From Liolophura sinensis (lineage: Eukaryota; Mollusca; Polyplacophora; Chitonida; Chitonidae), in the NCBI RefSeq assembly GCF_032854445.1, contig NC_088296.1, forward strand, positions 5,419,246-5,483,245: a DNA stretch of 64,000 bases, read 5' to 3'. Under the pieces are notes generated by a model. It ran no database searches, was not told the origin of the DNA, and saw only the letters and a program-made list of their open reading frames with translations. Each line of letters starts with the position of its first letter. The stretch's first letter is position 1. Position numbers and translations under genes: made by a program. Positions 1 to 13,100 of this stretch are shown here, piece by piece.

Positions 1-960
1 CTTGTTGGTGTACAGGAAACATTTTGTTACCTGGGACTTACTTACTTTGAGCATACCTGGATTATCTGTAGGATACCTGTAAAAGATATCCTACCTGTTT
101 GTGTATAGGAACCATTTTGTTACCTGGGACTTACTTGAGCATACCTGGATTATCTGTAGCATACCTGTAAAAGATATCCCACCTGTTTGTGTACAGGAAA
201 CATTTTGTTACCTGGGATTTACTTACTTGAGCATACCTGGATTATCTGTAGCATAGCTGTAAAAGATATCCCACCTGTTTGTGTATAGGAACCATTTTAT
301 TACCTGGGATTTACTTACTTGAGCATACCTGTAAAAGATACCCCACCTGTTTGTGTACAGAAAACATTTTGTTACCTGGGATTTACTTGAGCATACCTGG
401 ATTATCTGTAGCATAGCTTACCTGAGATTTACTTACTTGATCATACCTGGATTATCTGTAGCATACCTGTAAAAGATATCCTACCTGTTTGTGTACAGGA
501 AACATTTTGTTACCTGGGATTTACTCACTTGAGCATACCTGGATTATCTGCAGCATACCTGTAGAAGATATCCCACTTGTTGGTGTACAGGAGACATTTT
601 GTAGCCTGGGACTTACATAATTGAGCATACCTGGATTATCTGTAGCATACCTGTAAAAGATATCCCACCTGTTTGTGTACAGAAATCATTTTATTACCTG
701 GGATTTACTTACTTTGAGCATATCTCTATTATCTCTAGTGTACCTGTAAAAGATATCCCACCTGTTTGTGTACAGAAAACATTTTATTACCTGGGATTTA
801 CTTACTTTGAGCATATCTCTATTATCTCTAGTGTACCTGTGAAAGATATCCCACCTGTAATATTGCCTGTGAATGTACATGCACAAGCATAGTAGACATT
901 TTGTCACCTGGGATTGACACACAAAGATTTATCTGTAGTGCACCTGTGAAAATCATATCC
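1..960. repeat. Minisatellite, ~90-bp unit, in myosin V intron
   Basis: About ten diverged units built on tacctgggatttactt, gcatacctggattatctg, acctgtaaaagatatccc and cctgtttgtgtacagg. The array starts before the window and decays from about 960 to 1450 into scattered tacctg motifs. Confidence 0.92.
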
Positions 961-1459
961 CACCCACAGTGTAAGCTGGCTGTTGGTTCTCACATATATT
1001 ATCAGAGACAACTTGTTACCTGTGGTTTACTTTGAGCGTACCTGGCTTACCTAAAAGGTGCTTTTAGTCATCAATCATCGTGGCATTATAAGAAGGCTTA
1101 CCTGTGGACCGAGACATACATGTAACTGTATTGAGCTCTTGATTAAGGTCACCTACCTGATGAGGAGGCTGGGTATTCTTACAGTACCTGTGGCATACCA
1201 GTCATTTCCTGTGGGTTATAGCCTTATTACCTGAGGCATACCTGTGGGTGTACTCTGAGCATACTTGGTTTTAATACCTGAAAAGTTTCTGTAATCATCC
1301 ATCATTGTGGCATAAAGTTTGACCCAAGACATGCCAGAATTCACCATTGTGGAATTAAGGGTTACATGTACCTAAGAAGGAGGAGGCATATAATCAGCTG
1401 TAGGTAACAAATTTTTCTTACCTGAGGAGACATACCTGTAATCAGCTGAGGGTTAGGCT

Positions 1460-2827
1460 CTTCTTCCCTGAGGCCTACCTCTGATCGAGCAGTGTGTAAG
1501 GATATTTACCTGAGCCCACAGGCCGGATGTACGGCAGTACGTAGCAGGGCCAGGGCTGACTTCAGGTGTAGAGCTATGCGTCCCCATGTTGACGCACAGC
1601 CTCAGTGATGGATGCCTGTACACTCAGCAGTTTGACGTCGGGTAAGTGGTTTATGCTGAGCTGTCTTATGAAGGCCATCTCAGTTCTGCACGAAGAAATA
1701 TTGTGTCTGTATATGGCAGATTAGGCTGTCCTGGTTTATATGGAGCTTTAGGAAGCTGTCCTACTGTGTGTGTGTTGTGTGCTGCATGGGTCTGGTTTTG
1801 TATGCTATCTATTACAAACCTGTAAGCCATGAAAACATTCCTGGCGTGAGGGGCACTTTTTAAGTTAGCGGGTGGGGGTTTGGTGGTGGGGGAGGCCTGA
1901 TAGATAGCCTCCTGTGAATATGATGTGAGAGGAACAGGCAGTGGACAAGACCTTTTTACATAGGTGTCCTGAAGCTTCCTTGTGTACTGAAGCCTAGATT
2001 ACCCTGTTGCCTCTGTTGGTTTGTTGTCACTGGCAGGCACATTTACTGAAGTCATTTTTATTACAACAGTCACACAAAAAGTCACAATAAACTACAACGG
2101 GTCTTCAAGGTTACGAATAAGCTAGAGTTATTAAGGCTGCTTATAACCATTCCAGACACGAGTATATGTTATACTTTTTCAGCCACAGTAAGTTAACCCT
2201 ACTCATGCGAAAGCCGTGCGTAATTGGGTTGCTGATTTTCAGGGCTATGCTGCTTATCAGGTACATATGTAGCTCATATGAATTGTATCTCCCCCTAATG
2301 GCTCGTTACATGAACATAACGTATTCATGTGTCCTTTTTTCTTTCATGGTTAAGGGGAAAAACAGTTCAAGCCCTTGTACTCCATGTTTCGTTTTTGCCT
2401 CCTCCACGAACACAACATATGTAGCACCTTCATGTGTCAGCTCCCTGCTGACAGTCTATAAAACTACATGGATGAGTTGATGCTCATATTGAAAGTAGAT
2501 CAAAGTTTAGAAGGTGACCTAGTTATGTGTCTGCACATTCACGGTATGGCTACGCCCACTGAACTGGGATTAATACTTCTCTTGATCCTTTATGTAAGGC
2601 AAACTGACAAATAAAGTAGGTGTATATGTGACATAGAATTGCATGTAACACTTTATGTTTGTGGACTATACCAGTTGGTATATATTTTTCATTGATAATA
2701 TTAGAAGTGCCTTAGCTGGGAAATGCTAGTGTCTCAGGCAGCTTATTTAATAGTGTTGTTTTGCTACGGTGGATCTGTTTAGGTCACAGGTTTGAACCCA
2801 GCTCTTGCTGGTTCACCCCTAGCTTTT
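1460..2827. other. Intron stretch with no feature seen
   Basis: No repeat or convincing exon was recognised. Short GT-AG bounded segments near 1520-1650 do not resemble myosin. Confidence 0.5.
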
Positions 2828-2840
2828 AAATCAGGATATT

Positions 2841-3097
2841 GGGGGCCTCCTTGGCTCATTCGGTTAGCTCGCTAGTGCAGCGTAATGACCCAGGAGCCTC
2901 TCACCAATGCGGTCACTGTGAGTTCTAGTCCAGCTCATGCTGGCTTCCTCTCCGGCCGTACGTGGGAAGGTTTGTCAGCAACCTGCGGATGGTTTCCCCC
3001 GGGCTGTGCCCGGTTTCCACCCACCATAATGCTGGCCGCCGTCGTATAAGTGAAATATTCTTGAGTACGGCGTAAAACACCAATCAAATACATAAAT
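2841..3097 (+). mobile_element. tRNA-derived SINE (family 1), full length with target duplication
   Basis: Begins with a tRNA-like head (cctccttggctcattcggtt), continues through a body with ctcatgctggcttcctctc and caccataatgctggccgcc, and ends with attcttgagtacggcgtaaa and a caaataaataaa-type tail. Perfect 13-bp direct repeats aaatcaggatatt flank it at 2828-2840 and 3098-3110, showing target-primed insertion. Confidence 0.92.
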
Positions 3098-4000
3098 AAA
3101 TCAGGATATTCGGTAGATGTATGTTAATATCTTGTTTCTTTACACTAACTAACAAATATTGTATTTCACTGAATGTTTGGTTTGTGTAAATGCACTCTGA
3201 GAATCATGTAAAAGCCTTAAAATAATATTTTTGATGCCAGCTCTTAAGTATTTCTGATGAGAAAGTAATTCGACGTCACAAATAACTTTGAAGTGGTGCT
3301 ATATAAAGTGGATGAATCGATCAGAATCAAGGAAAATGTGTCCCTTTAATAATTTGACTTGAAATGCGGTATGTTAATTTGTGATGTAAAATTGCACACT
3401 TTTATTCTGTTGAATGCGTACCTGTTGAATACAAATTTTATGTGCATTTTTGTAACTATCAGTATCAGAAAGGGGCACATGACTGTGTGATTTTGTTACC
3501 ACTACCAAACCAATGACTCATTGATTAGTGTATAACCAAGTAAAAATACTTTAATTTCCTGAAGTCAGCATGGTATATTTAAATATAACAGTTGATAAAA
3601 TATTTGTAATTATGTGTCCACATCTACATTTGATCGGCTATTTCAGTTTACCATTACCATGGAACAGGAAGGAATGCAAGTGTATAATTGCGTTAATATA
3701 CAGTATATAGTCTCTGTAGCTTGTTCACAGCTCCCCTGTATGCATGTACATGCGTAACACACTGGCATATCACATGCGGTTACATCTACATGTATGCTTA
3801 CTTTATTTGTTAGTTACTCAAACTTTTTGATTTATTTGAAAGCAATTTCTAGATGCCCAAATCAGTAAACTTTTGGATTTTCTCAGTGCCTGAAACTCAA
3901 CTTATACGGCTGAACAAAAGCCTTTGTAGAAGTGGAAAACACAGCTTGACAATTATCGTTGTTGTTGTTAACATTGTGGTTGATGTTGTTGTTGTTTTAG

Positions 4001-4121
4001 GTTGCTACAGAATGAGCTGGACAAGCGGGAAAAGGAGAGTCGGGCCAAAGAAACTCGCCTCCAGGAAGAGATCCATCAGTTGAAGAAGGACAATGAGCGC
4101 CAGCAGAAACTTATTGGCCAG
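4001..4121 (+). CDS. MYO5: Myosin V exon (coiled coil)
   Basis: Acceptor is a T-rich tract ending ttttag at 4000; donor is gtcagt at 4122. One base completes a split codon, followed by 40 codons reading [17 protein letters not shown] then [16 protein letters not shown]. The heptad pattern of a coiled coil is clear and matches the distal myosin V rod. The exon ends in phase 0. The preceding exon is not in the window. Confidence 0.93.
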
Positions 4122-7100
4122 GTCAGTAGGCCTACGAGAATGGCGGATGTAGCAATGAGAAAGTGGTTTTAAGTATTTGGACAAAGTAGAATTACGGCCT
4201 GAAAGATTTGAACACGATGAAAAAGACAAGCTCTACAGCCCATTGGCAAGATTTGTGGAAGCTAGTGGAGGGATGTTGCAAGATACCCATGTTTTACCAT
4301 GTAATATTGTCCCTCAGCAACCACCTTGTTTTGACATCATTTCAAACTGTCACTTCTAGGAATTGATTGGCTGAGAGCTAATTGAATCAAACTGATAGAA
4401 GTCAGTTATTTTCTCACAAGGTTTCCTTTTTCGTCTGTGGACTGATATTCAGGCTTTTGATAAGACTATATAGGGAGTGGAAGTATGTTACAGGTATTAA
4501 AATAGAACAACAGCGTTCATAGATGTACACTTAGAATTTGCTTTGAATGTGATTATTCCTCTCTTTGAAACGTAGAATTTAATCATTGTCCACATCTGGA
4601 AACATCCTGAAATTTTGGGGAATTGAACTCTCTGTCAGCTGTTTAAAAAGCTAATTTACAGTAGTAGGATTGGAATACGATTGTATCTGAACAACTGTGA
4701 GATAGTTTTGTTTAAAGAAAAAAAAAATGGACTTCATTACAGACCAATAACAGGCGAGATAGAGCATCCAAGAGTAAGAGGGTGAGCCGTGTTGAGATGT
4801 TACGAGTGTTCTGATTGGTTGTTGAATTATTTCCCTGTACACTTCCTCTACTAACCTATGACCAATCCCCAATTATGTTACATAATAAACGTATTATTAA
4901 ATAAGCCTTCCGTAAGCATGGGCTTTTATAAAGGGATTCAGAGTCCACACTGATTGGCTGATGTGAGAGAGCGGTAAGTCCAGGCTAAGTGAAGTGCAAT
5001 CTGAATTTTAGTTACTGTACATTTATTCAAGCATGACCAGTGCAGTGGTGCTTAACCACAGAAATCTTATCTCCATTGCCAGCCAGCCAGCCAGCTTTGA
5101 TTCTGTATTCATTTAATGTAATTTATAAATGTATATGGTGAAATGAAATGAGCATGTGTAAACCATAGGCATTAGCTGCCTGGTTTCATAGTTTTGTTTA
5201 CATGATGTTGGTGAACAATGATGGCCCAGCAATGTTTAAGTACAACAACATCGGGTACATGATGTTGGTGAACAATGATGGCCCAGCAATGTTTAAGTAC
5301 AACAACATCGAGTACATGATGTTGGTGAACAATGATGGCCCAGCAATGTTTAAGTACAACAACATCGGGTACATGATGTTGGTGAACAATGATAGCCCAG
5401 CAATGTTTAAGTACAACAACATCGGGTACATGATGTTGGTGAACAGTGATGGCCCAGCAGTGTTTAAGTACAACAACATCGGGTACATGATGTTGGTGAA
5501 CAATGATGGCCCAGCAATGTTTAAGTACAACAACATCGGGTACATGATGTTGGTGAACAGTGATGGCCCAGCAGTGTTTAAGTACAACAACATCGGGTAC
5601 ATGATGTTGGTGAACAGTGATGGCCCAGCAGTGTTTAAGTACAACAACATCGGGTACATGATGTTGATGAAAAATGATGGTCCAGCAATGTTTTGAAGCA
5701 GCAGCACGTGGATATTACAGAAGAAAATTTAACGTTTCAGATACCCTTTAACACAGAAAAACAAAAAGTCATTCAGGCACACAGCCTCAAACAGGTTGTT
5801 TTTTTTACATGCACTTAAACTTTTTGACACAAAATAATATAGGTTGGTATAAACTAACATTTGGCATGATTTGGCAGGAATCAAATGCAGCAGTCCCAAA
5901 CAATGCTAGTTTTGGGACAGTTTCAGTGCATCGTGTGGTGCCCAAAGGAAATGGCATTAAACAGGGCTTTACCACAGTGGTCTGTTCTTGTACCTTTCCA
6001 CTGTGGTGCGTACTGGTCAGTGCTGTGAAGTCAACAGTGCTGCTGTATGAAGGGCAGAGCACTCAGGGGTCCTCTGTATGATGTATACATGTGAAGGGCA
6101 GAGCACTCAGGGGTCATCTATATGATGTATACATGTGAAGTGCAGAGCACTCTGGGGTCCTCTGTATGATGTGTACATGTGAAGGGCAGAGCACTCAGGG
6201 GTCCTCTGTATGATGTATACATGTGAAGGGCAGAGCACTCAGGGGTCCTCTGTATGATGTGTACATGTGAAGGGCAGAGCACTCTGGGGTCCTCTGTATG
6301 ATGTGTACATGTGAAGGGCAGAGCACTCAGGGGTCCTCTGTATGATGTGTACATGTGAAGGGCAGAGCACTCAGGGGTCCTCTGTATGATGTGTACATGT
6401 GAAGGGCAGAGCACTCAGGGGTCCTCTGTATGATGTGTACATGTGAAGGGCAGAGCACTCAGGGGTCCTCTGTATGATGTGTACATGTGAAGGGCAGAGC
6501 ACTCAGGGGTGCTCTGTATGACGTGTACATGTGAAGGGCAGAGCACTCTGGGGTCCTCTGTATGATGTGTACATGTGAAGGGCAGAGCACTCAGGGGTCC
6601 TCTGTATGATGTATACATGTGAAGGGCAGAGCACTCAGGGGTCCTCTGTATGATGTGTACATGTGAAGGGCAGAGCACTCTGGGGTCCTCTGTATGATGT
6701 GTACATGTGAAGGGCAGAGCACTCAGGGGTCCTCTGTATGATGTGTACATGTGAAGGGCAGAGCACTCAGGGGTCCTCTGTATGATGTGTACATGTGAAG
6801 GGCAGAGCACTCAGGGGTCCTCTGTATGATGTGTACATGTGAAGGGCAGAGCACTCAGGGGTCCTCTGTATGATGTGTACATGTGAAGGGCAGAGCACTC
6901 AGGGGTGCTCTGTATGACGTGTACATGTGAAGGGCAGAGCACTCAGGGGTCCTCTGTATGATGTGTACATGTACACTGGACCAAGTGTATATATGCGCAG
7001 ATAAAATATCCTCCGCAGAGTTCAAAAAGTAAAGCTTCTTATTTTTGTGTTGTTGTGATATTATCTAAAATATGGCAGTTCAGTGTAAGCAAAATTGAAT

Positions 7101-10100
7101 ACACTGAGGAAATTGAAAGTTATGGCATCTTATCAGTTTTAGCCAATCAGGCTTCAGTTATTTTAGTACCATGTGAACGCACCTGTTTGCGGTAGCGTCA
7201 CTTCCATGTACTTCCTGTTTTGCGGTTTAGCCAGATGTATGTGGGGTACAGGTGACCCAACAGCATATTTCATTGTTTTTCTAATTGGTGCCTACCATGG
7301 CTTCGTAAGAATTCCTGACTATAAGTTGATTTACAGAATTACCAAGTTCGTGCGGAGAAAAATGTCTTGGCCACTAAGGCCTGTTTCCACCACTCTTATG
7401 AGGAAACAAATGTTAAATTTGTTGTCTTTTATTAAACTTGATGAATACATATACATGTGTCAATAAAATGCATGGCGTATAAATCCCCAGGAGGGTTCAG
7501 TCCATGCAGTTGCAACTTGTATGTCTGCATGTTACATTAGAAAATTCCCATATTATACCTAAACCATATACAAGTACATACATGCATGTTTAAATTATCT
7601 TGCTTCATGTTGGAGTGTGCATTAAAAGAAAGCTCTGCATGCTGAAAGAAATTATCATGGGTAAGTTTGTCAGTAACTTGCCAAATTTCGGTGGTTTACC
7701 TCCTGGGCACTTCAGTCTTCCCCACCCATTTAACTGACAGCCACTGTGTAAGTGGAAAATTCTTGAGTATAAAGTTTAAACAACAAACAAATATAAAAAC
7801 CAACAAGTTTAATTTAGTACAGGTAGCTATATGTTTAATTTGTCAGAACATGTTGAAGCATCCTCAAGTCAAAATGTTCCAATGTTAAATTGTCCTCAAA
7901 TATGGGAAACATCTCCAAAGTGCTTATATCTAAACACATGGGAAAAAACCCATCATGCATAGTAGTTTATGTGAAATAATAATGTGTAATTGGACTATGT
8001 TCAGTCATGCTGTTTTATGTATTTACGGTTTTAACTTCATGACGAATAAATTCTTAGGAGACCCTTCATGTTATCAGGTGCAATAAATGTAGTAAATAAT
8101 GGACCAAGTTTTCTCTCACCATAATGTTGGATGCCGTCGTATATAAGTGAAATATTTTTGAGTATGGTGTGAAACACTCATCATATAAATAAATAAATGA
8201 TACAGAATGAGTTACATTAAGTCATTTTAGGTTGTGTGTTTCCTCCAACCATAATGCTGGCTGCTGTCGTATAAATAAAATATTCTTGAGTACAACATAA
8301 AACACCAATCAAATAAATAAATAAATAAAGTCATTTTAAACCCAAATACTTGGTGTACATCTCACAATATCATCATATCCTGCATTTGAGAAGAAGATAT
8401 TATCTCAAAGAAGGGCAGATGAAATGAAAGATATCTGGATAGGAACTACATAATTTCTATTACTACATTTCATTTTTTTAAACCGTATGTACCTAAGTCT
8501 CTTAAAATGCTTTTTTCTCTGGTTTCAATATTTGTCCTTTCTTTCCTCTTTAATCTCTCTGTTTTGTTCTGTTTGCGTAGTACAAAGCCCTACATATTTT
8601 AATTTACCTTTTGACACAAACATTTTGAGTGTGCAGAGATTTTATTTTGAAGTTCCATTGTTTGTTTTTATTCACATTATGCAGCAATACGTGGGGGGGT
8701 CATCCCTTTCATCTCAAGCTTTAACCTGTTTATTGAGATACTTGTATTAAGATCGGCACACTTTATTCTTAATTATTTTAGAAAATCATTCAAGAATTTA
8801 TTTAAAACGAATCAGATCACATCAATTGTTGGCTAACTTCGGATTGATGAGTGTGCTCTCACCAATGTTAATATTTAGTGAAGTTTTGTTTTATTTCAGA
8901 AATCTGTGTTTTCACACAAATTATTTCTTGCTGCTCTGTAAATACTGTTATTCACCCATTGCTTAATGCTTGATTCAGATTGATTCTGATTGATTCATCC
9001 ATCTGACAGGACCACATAAGAGTTCTTGGTGAAGTCTGATTAGCGTTGGCATCAAAGTATCATGTTAAGGCCTTTATGTGCCTGTGTATTATTAAATTCC
9101 AAATTTCAGGTGAAATATGGTTTCATATAACAATCATCAGGCAGTGTTTGTAAGTGGTGACCCATGTACCTCAATGTTTAAAATGATTGGAGGCAGGTGG
9201 GGGGGGTGTAGTCCTTGACTGGTACATTTATGATGCTTATATAGATCTCTGGTGATTGTTTGTTCACAGACACTGGATTTACCTCCCAATGCTTCAATTG
9301 AAGCACGATTGCAGCATGAGATCACCAGACTAATGGAGGAGAACCTGGTAAGTGCATCCACTTACCAGCAGGAGCCTGGCCGGTAGATCGGTATAAACGG
9401 TAGATCTTGAGTTCAAATCCAGAATCTTACCATGATGTGGCTGAAACGCTGCTGATGTGGTGTTAAGCCATGGTCATCCATTCATTCAATCATGGATCAA
9501 GCTGTACCTGACATTACCATCGGTAAATTTGGCACTACCTCGCTAGTCACACAGCATAAGAGGAATTTACCAAGTACCGTTCAGACTGTGGTGTCAGTGT
9601 AATGTGAGTTAATGAGGCACTGTGACTGGAGCATTTAGCATGGTTTTCCAGTGAGCCAGCACTGTAAATGTCAGCAAGTCTGGCCTATTACAAGGAGACA
9701 CCTTCATGATATGACCAATGTAATGTTGATAGTGATGTGAAATTCAAACAAAGTAACATATGAACATGCATTACTTAATAAACTCAGTGTTTACTTCCAG
9801 CTTGCAATACCATCTTCCCTACAAAAATGCAGGTTACAATAAATGACTTGTTATATGTTATGGCTACATCATTATTACAGCGCTGTTTTGACTGTGTTGT
9901 TATTACAGCGCTGTTTTGACTGTGTTGTTATGACTGTGTTGTTATTACAGTGCTGTTATGACTGTGTTGTCATAACTGTACTTGTTGTCATGCCTATATT
10001 GTTTTGATTGTTATGTTGTGACTGTGTTGTTATTACTGTTGTTACAAGTGTGTTGTTATTACTGTTGTTTTGAGTGTGTTGCTATGACGGTGTTGTTTGT

Positions 10101-13100
10101 GACTGTGTTGTTATGATTGTGCTGCTATGACTGTGTCATTTGTGACTGTGTTGTTATGAGTGTGTTATTTGTGACTGTGCTGCTGTGACTGTGTTATTTG
10201 TGACTGTGTTGTTCTGAGTGTGTTGTTGTGACTGTGTTGTTCTGAGTGTGTTGTTGTGACTGTGTTGTTCTGAGTGTGTTGTTTTGACTGTGTTGTTCTG
10301 AGTGTGTTGTTGACGCTCTGTTTTTATGACTGTGATTAATGCCACCTTATGTTGTTGTTGTTGTAGGACCTGCGTGAGACAATCAGCAAGCAGGTGGAGA
10401 AAATCAGAAAGCTGAAGAAGATGCTGAAGGTCTATGCTCGCAGACTCAATGACGGAGATGGTAAGCAACAAATGTACCCTGGCGGATGAGACTTTGATAT
10501 TGACACCCCTGTCCCCACCAACCCAGTCATCTCCAAGTTTGACCTGGCACTGTTTCTTTTTGACAACTTTTTGATTTGCTTATATAGCGTGAAATGAGGT
10601 TCATTACGTAATACCAGAAGGCACTGCGATTGTAACAAAACTTTAATGAAATCTGTTCTCAAACATTTGTGGAATGTGATGTTGGGTTCATCACAATGCC
10701 AGGCACATCTTAACTTTTTTTTTGTGTCACACACATCAGAGAAATCAAGTACTTTGTCTGTGCCCATATATTTATGAAATTGGGAAAAATTATCCCTTAA
10801 AGCTGTGTGAAAGTGGCAAGCCTTTTCCTTTCATTTGTGGGAACCCATTTTTCATCCCATTTCATTTATGGCCACTTTTCGCCCCATTATTTGATAAACG
10901 TTGTTGTTGTTTCACTTTGTGCCTTCTTACATAAAGGAGTAAACTGGCGAACTTTGACCTCTGCTGTGTCCCTCACTCCCTCCACCGGTAAGGCGCTGAG
11001 TGATTTCCTGCATGATCACACGGCATGACACTTTAGACTGATACCTTGTGCTGTGTGGCTGCTGACTGGTACCTTGTACAGTGTTGTGTAAACATTACAA
11101 GATGAATGTGCATCTTGTTTAGATGACCTTTTGACCTGATGCCTAATGAAGGCACAAATGTCAACATGCGACTACAAGACTTCATACAAAGAAAGTTTTT
11201 CACTTTAAAAGCACTACAGGTTGAATGTGAAAGCTTAAGTAGTGATGCTCTTGTCTTGGGAATGATGAGCTATTTATTTCATATTTTTGCAACTTTGTGA
11301 TTTTACATACATTGAACACGTTCAGACTTTTACTAAGCTAGCTGAATGGGCTGTGATTCTTTAAACTTTTCGTTTGTTTGAAAGGTGTTTATTCAAGCAT
11401 ATTCTGAAGGCATTATTCTGTATAGACTGATAAAATTACATTTTTTGTAAAGCCCAGAATATTGAACAATGGAACAAATGTAATTTTGTCTCATAAATTC
11501 AGATTAATAATGTGCATAAATTGCTCTGAAAGTTACTCTTTCATATGCGAAAAGATTGAATAATTAGGTAACCAAGATTTGCTGACGTGTTTGAGCCATG
11601 GAGACGTAATTTTTGGGGGTTAATTCAAAAATCTATTTTGATGACTTCATATTTTCTTGCAAGCTGATCTTACTTTGTTTCTGTCTGTCTTCCTGTGTTC
11701 AGAGTTCTGTTGTGATTGACTTTTGACCTTTCTGTGTCATTCTCTTATTGTATACCTGGACTTCTGATATTCAAATTGTGTTTGTTGATATTCAGAAGGC
11801 ATACATGTGTATTTGACTTGTACACATATTTCAAGGCCTTCGGCTCACGGTGCATAGAAATTTGGCGCATGATTTCAATAATAAGTATTTAGAATAGATT
11901 TTTGGAGAAGATATAGATGCCATACCAGCCTGCTTGGATATGCCATACCAGCATGATCGGATATGCCATACCAACATGCTCGGATATGCCATACCAACAT
12001 GCTCGGATATGCCATATCAGCATGCTCGGATATGCCATACCAACATGCTTGGATATGCCATACCAGCATGCTCGGATATGCCATACCAACATGCTTGGAT
12101 ATGCCATACCGACATGCTCGGATATGCCATACCGACATGCTCGGATATGCCATACCAGCATGCTCGGATATGCCATACCCGCATGCTCGGATATGCCATA
12201 CCAACATGCTCGGATATGCCATACCAGCATGATCGGATATACCTGCATCTCATGTTTTATGATATGGGTACATGATCTGTATGTTTATAGGTTTACAGTA
12301 TTTGTATGCCACTGTTTTACACTACATGTATGCCACTGTTTTACAGTATTTGTAAGTCACTATTTTACAGTGCATGTATGCCACTGTTTTATAGATTGGA
12401 CAGTGTATACACACCTATGGCTTTTCTAATGCTTGGTATAATAAGCCTGGTTTGAAAACGCTCCATCTTTTAAAATGCAGAATAAGTAATTTTAAAGACG
12501 ATGTCCTCTGGTGACATAATTTAGTGTTCTGGCACTATTTTTTATGTACTGCACATGTCTTACCTTTGTTATGAAATCGGGTTTTATTGACGAAACAAAA
12601 TAACAGTGAGATTCCTCAAAATAACTGTGATACACATATAGATGTAAAGTGTTAATTAGCATTTAGAAGTTTAGTAGGGTAATACTCAGAACTCGTATGG
12701 ATAGCAAATAGCAACATTTCTGTCTGTGCTCTGAGAATGCCCCATTTCAAGCCAGTAACTAACACAATGTATGAAGTAAACTACACATAGACTAAACAAA
12801 CCATGGATTCCAATCAAATATACTGAAAATAGCAATTAAAATATGTAGGTAAACAGATATGAATGTGAATATTGGTAATATATGTCATGGATATCCATAG
12901 AAAATTGAAATTATGGCTGGCTTATTGATGAAAAGAAATTGATCAGATGCAAGTTTGTGGAAACGCCATACGCCATTGAATTAAGTAGGTAAGTTTGTAA
13001 ATACATTAACCTTGCAAACAAAGTATTACATAACCATCCTTCAATGTTCACAATGGTAACAGGCTTACATGTATTCTGGCCTGGTTTAGTGTATTACATC

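Noticed and set aside
1515-1665. Two possible small exons with cag/gtaag-like borders
   Set aside because: None of the frames resembles the myosin V rod, and phase could not be tied to the exon at 4001.
2166-2480. 104-codon plus-strand ORF in myosin intron
   Set aside because: No family resemblance, no splice context, composition like surrounding AT-rich DNA.
6049-6972. CRISPR-like regular repeats
   Set aside because: These are contiguous tandem units without unique spacers, in a eukaryotic intron.
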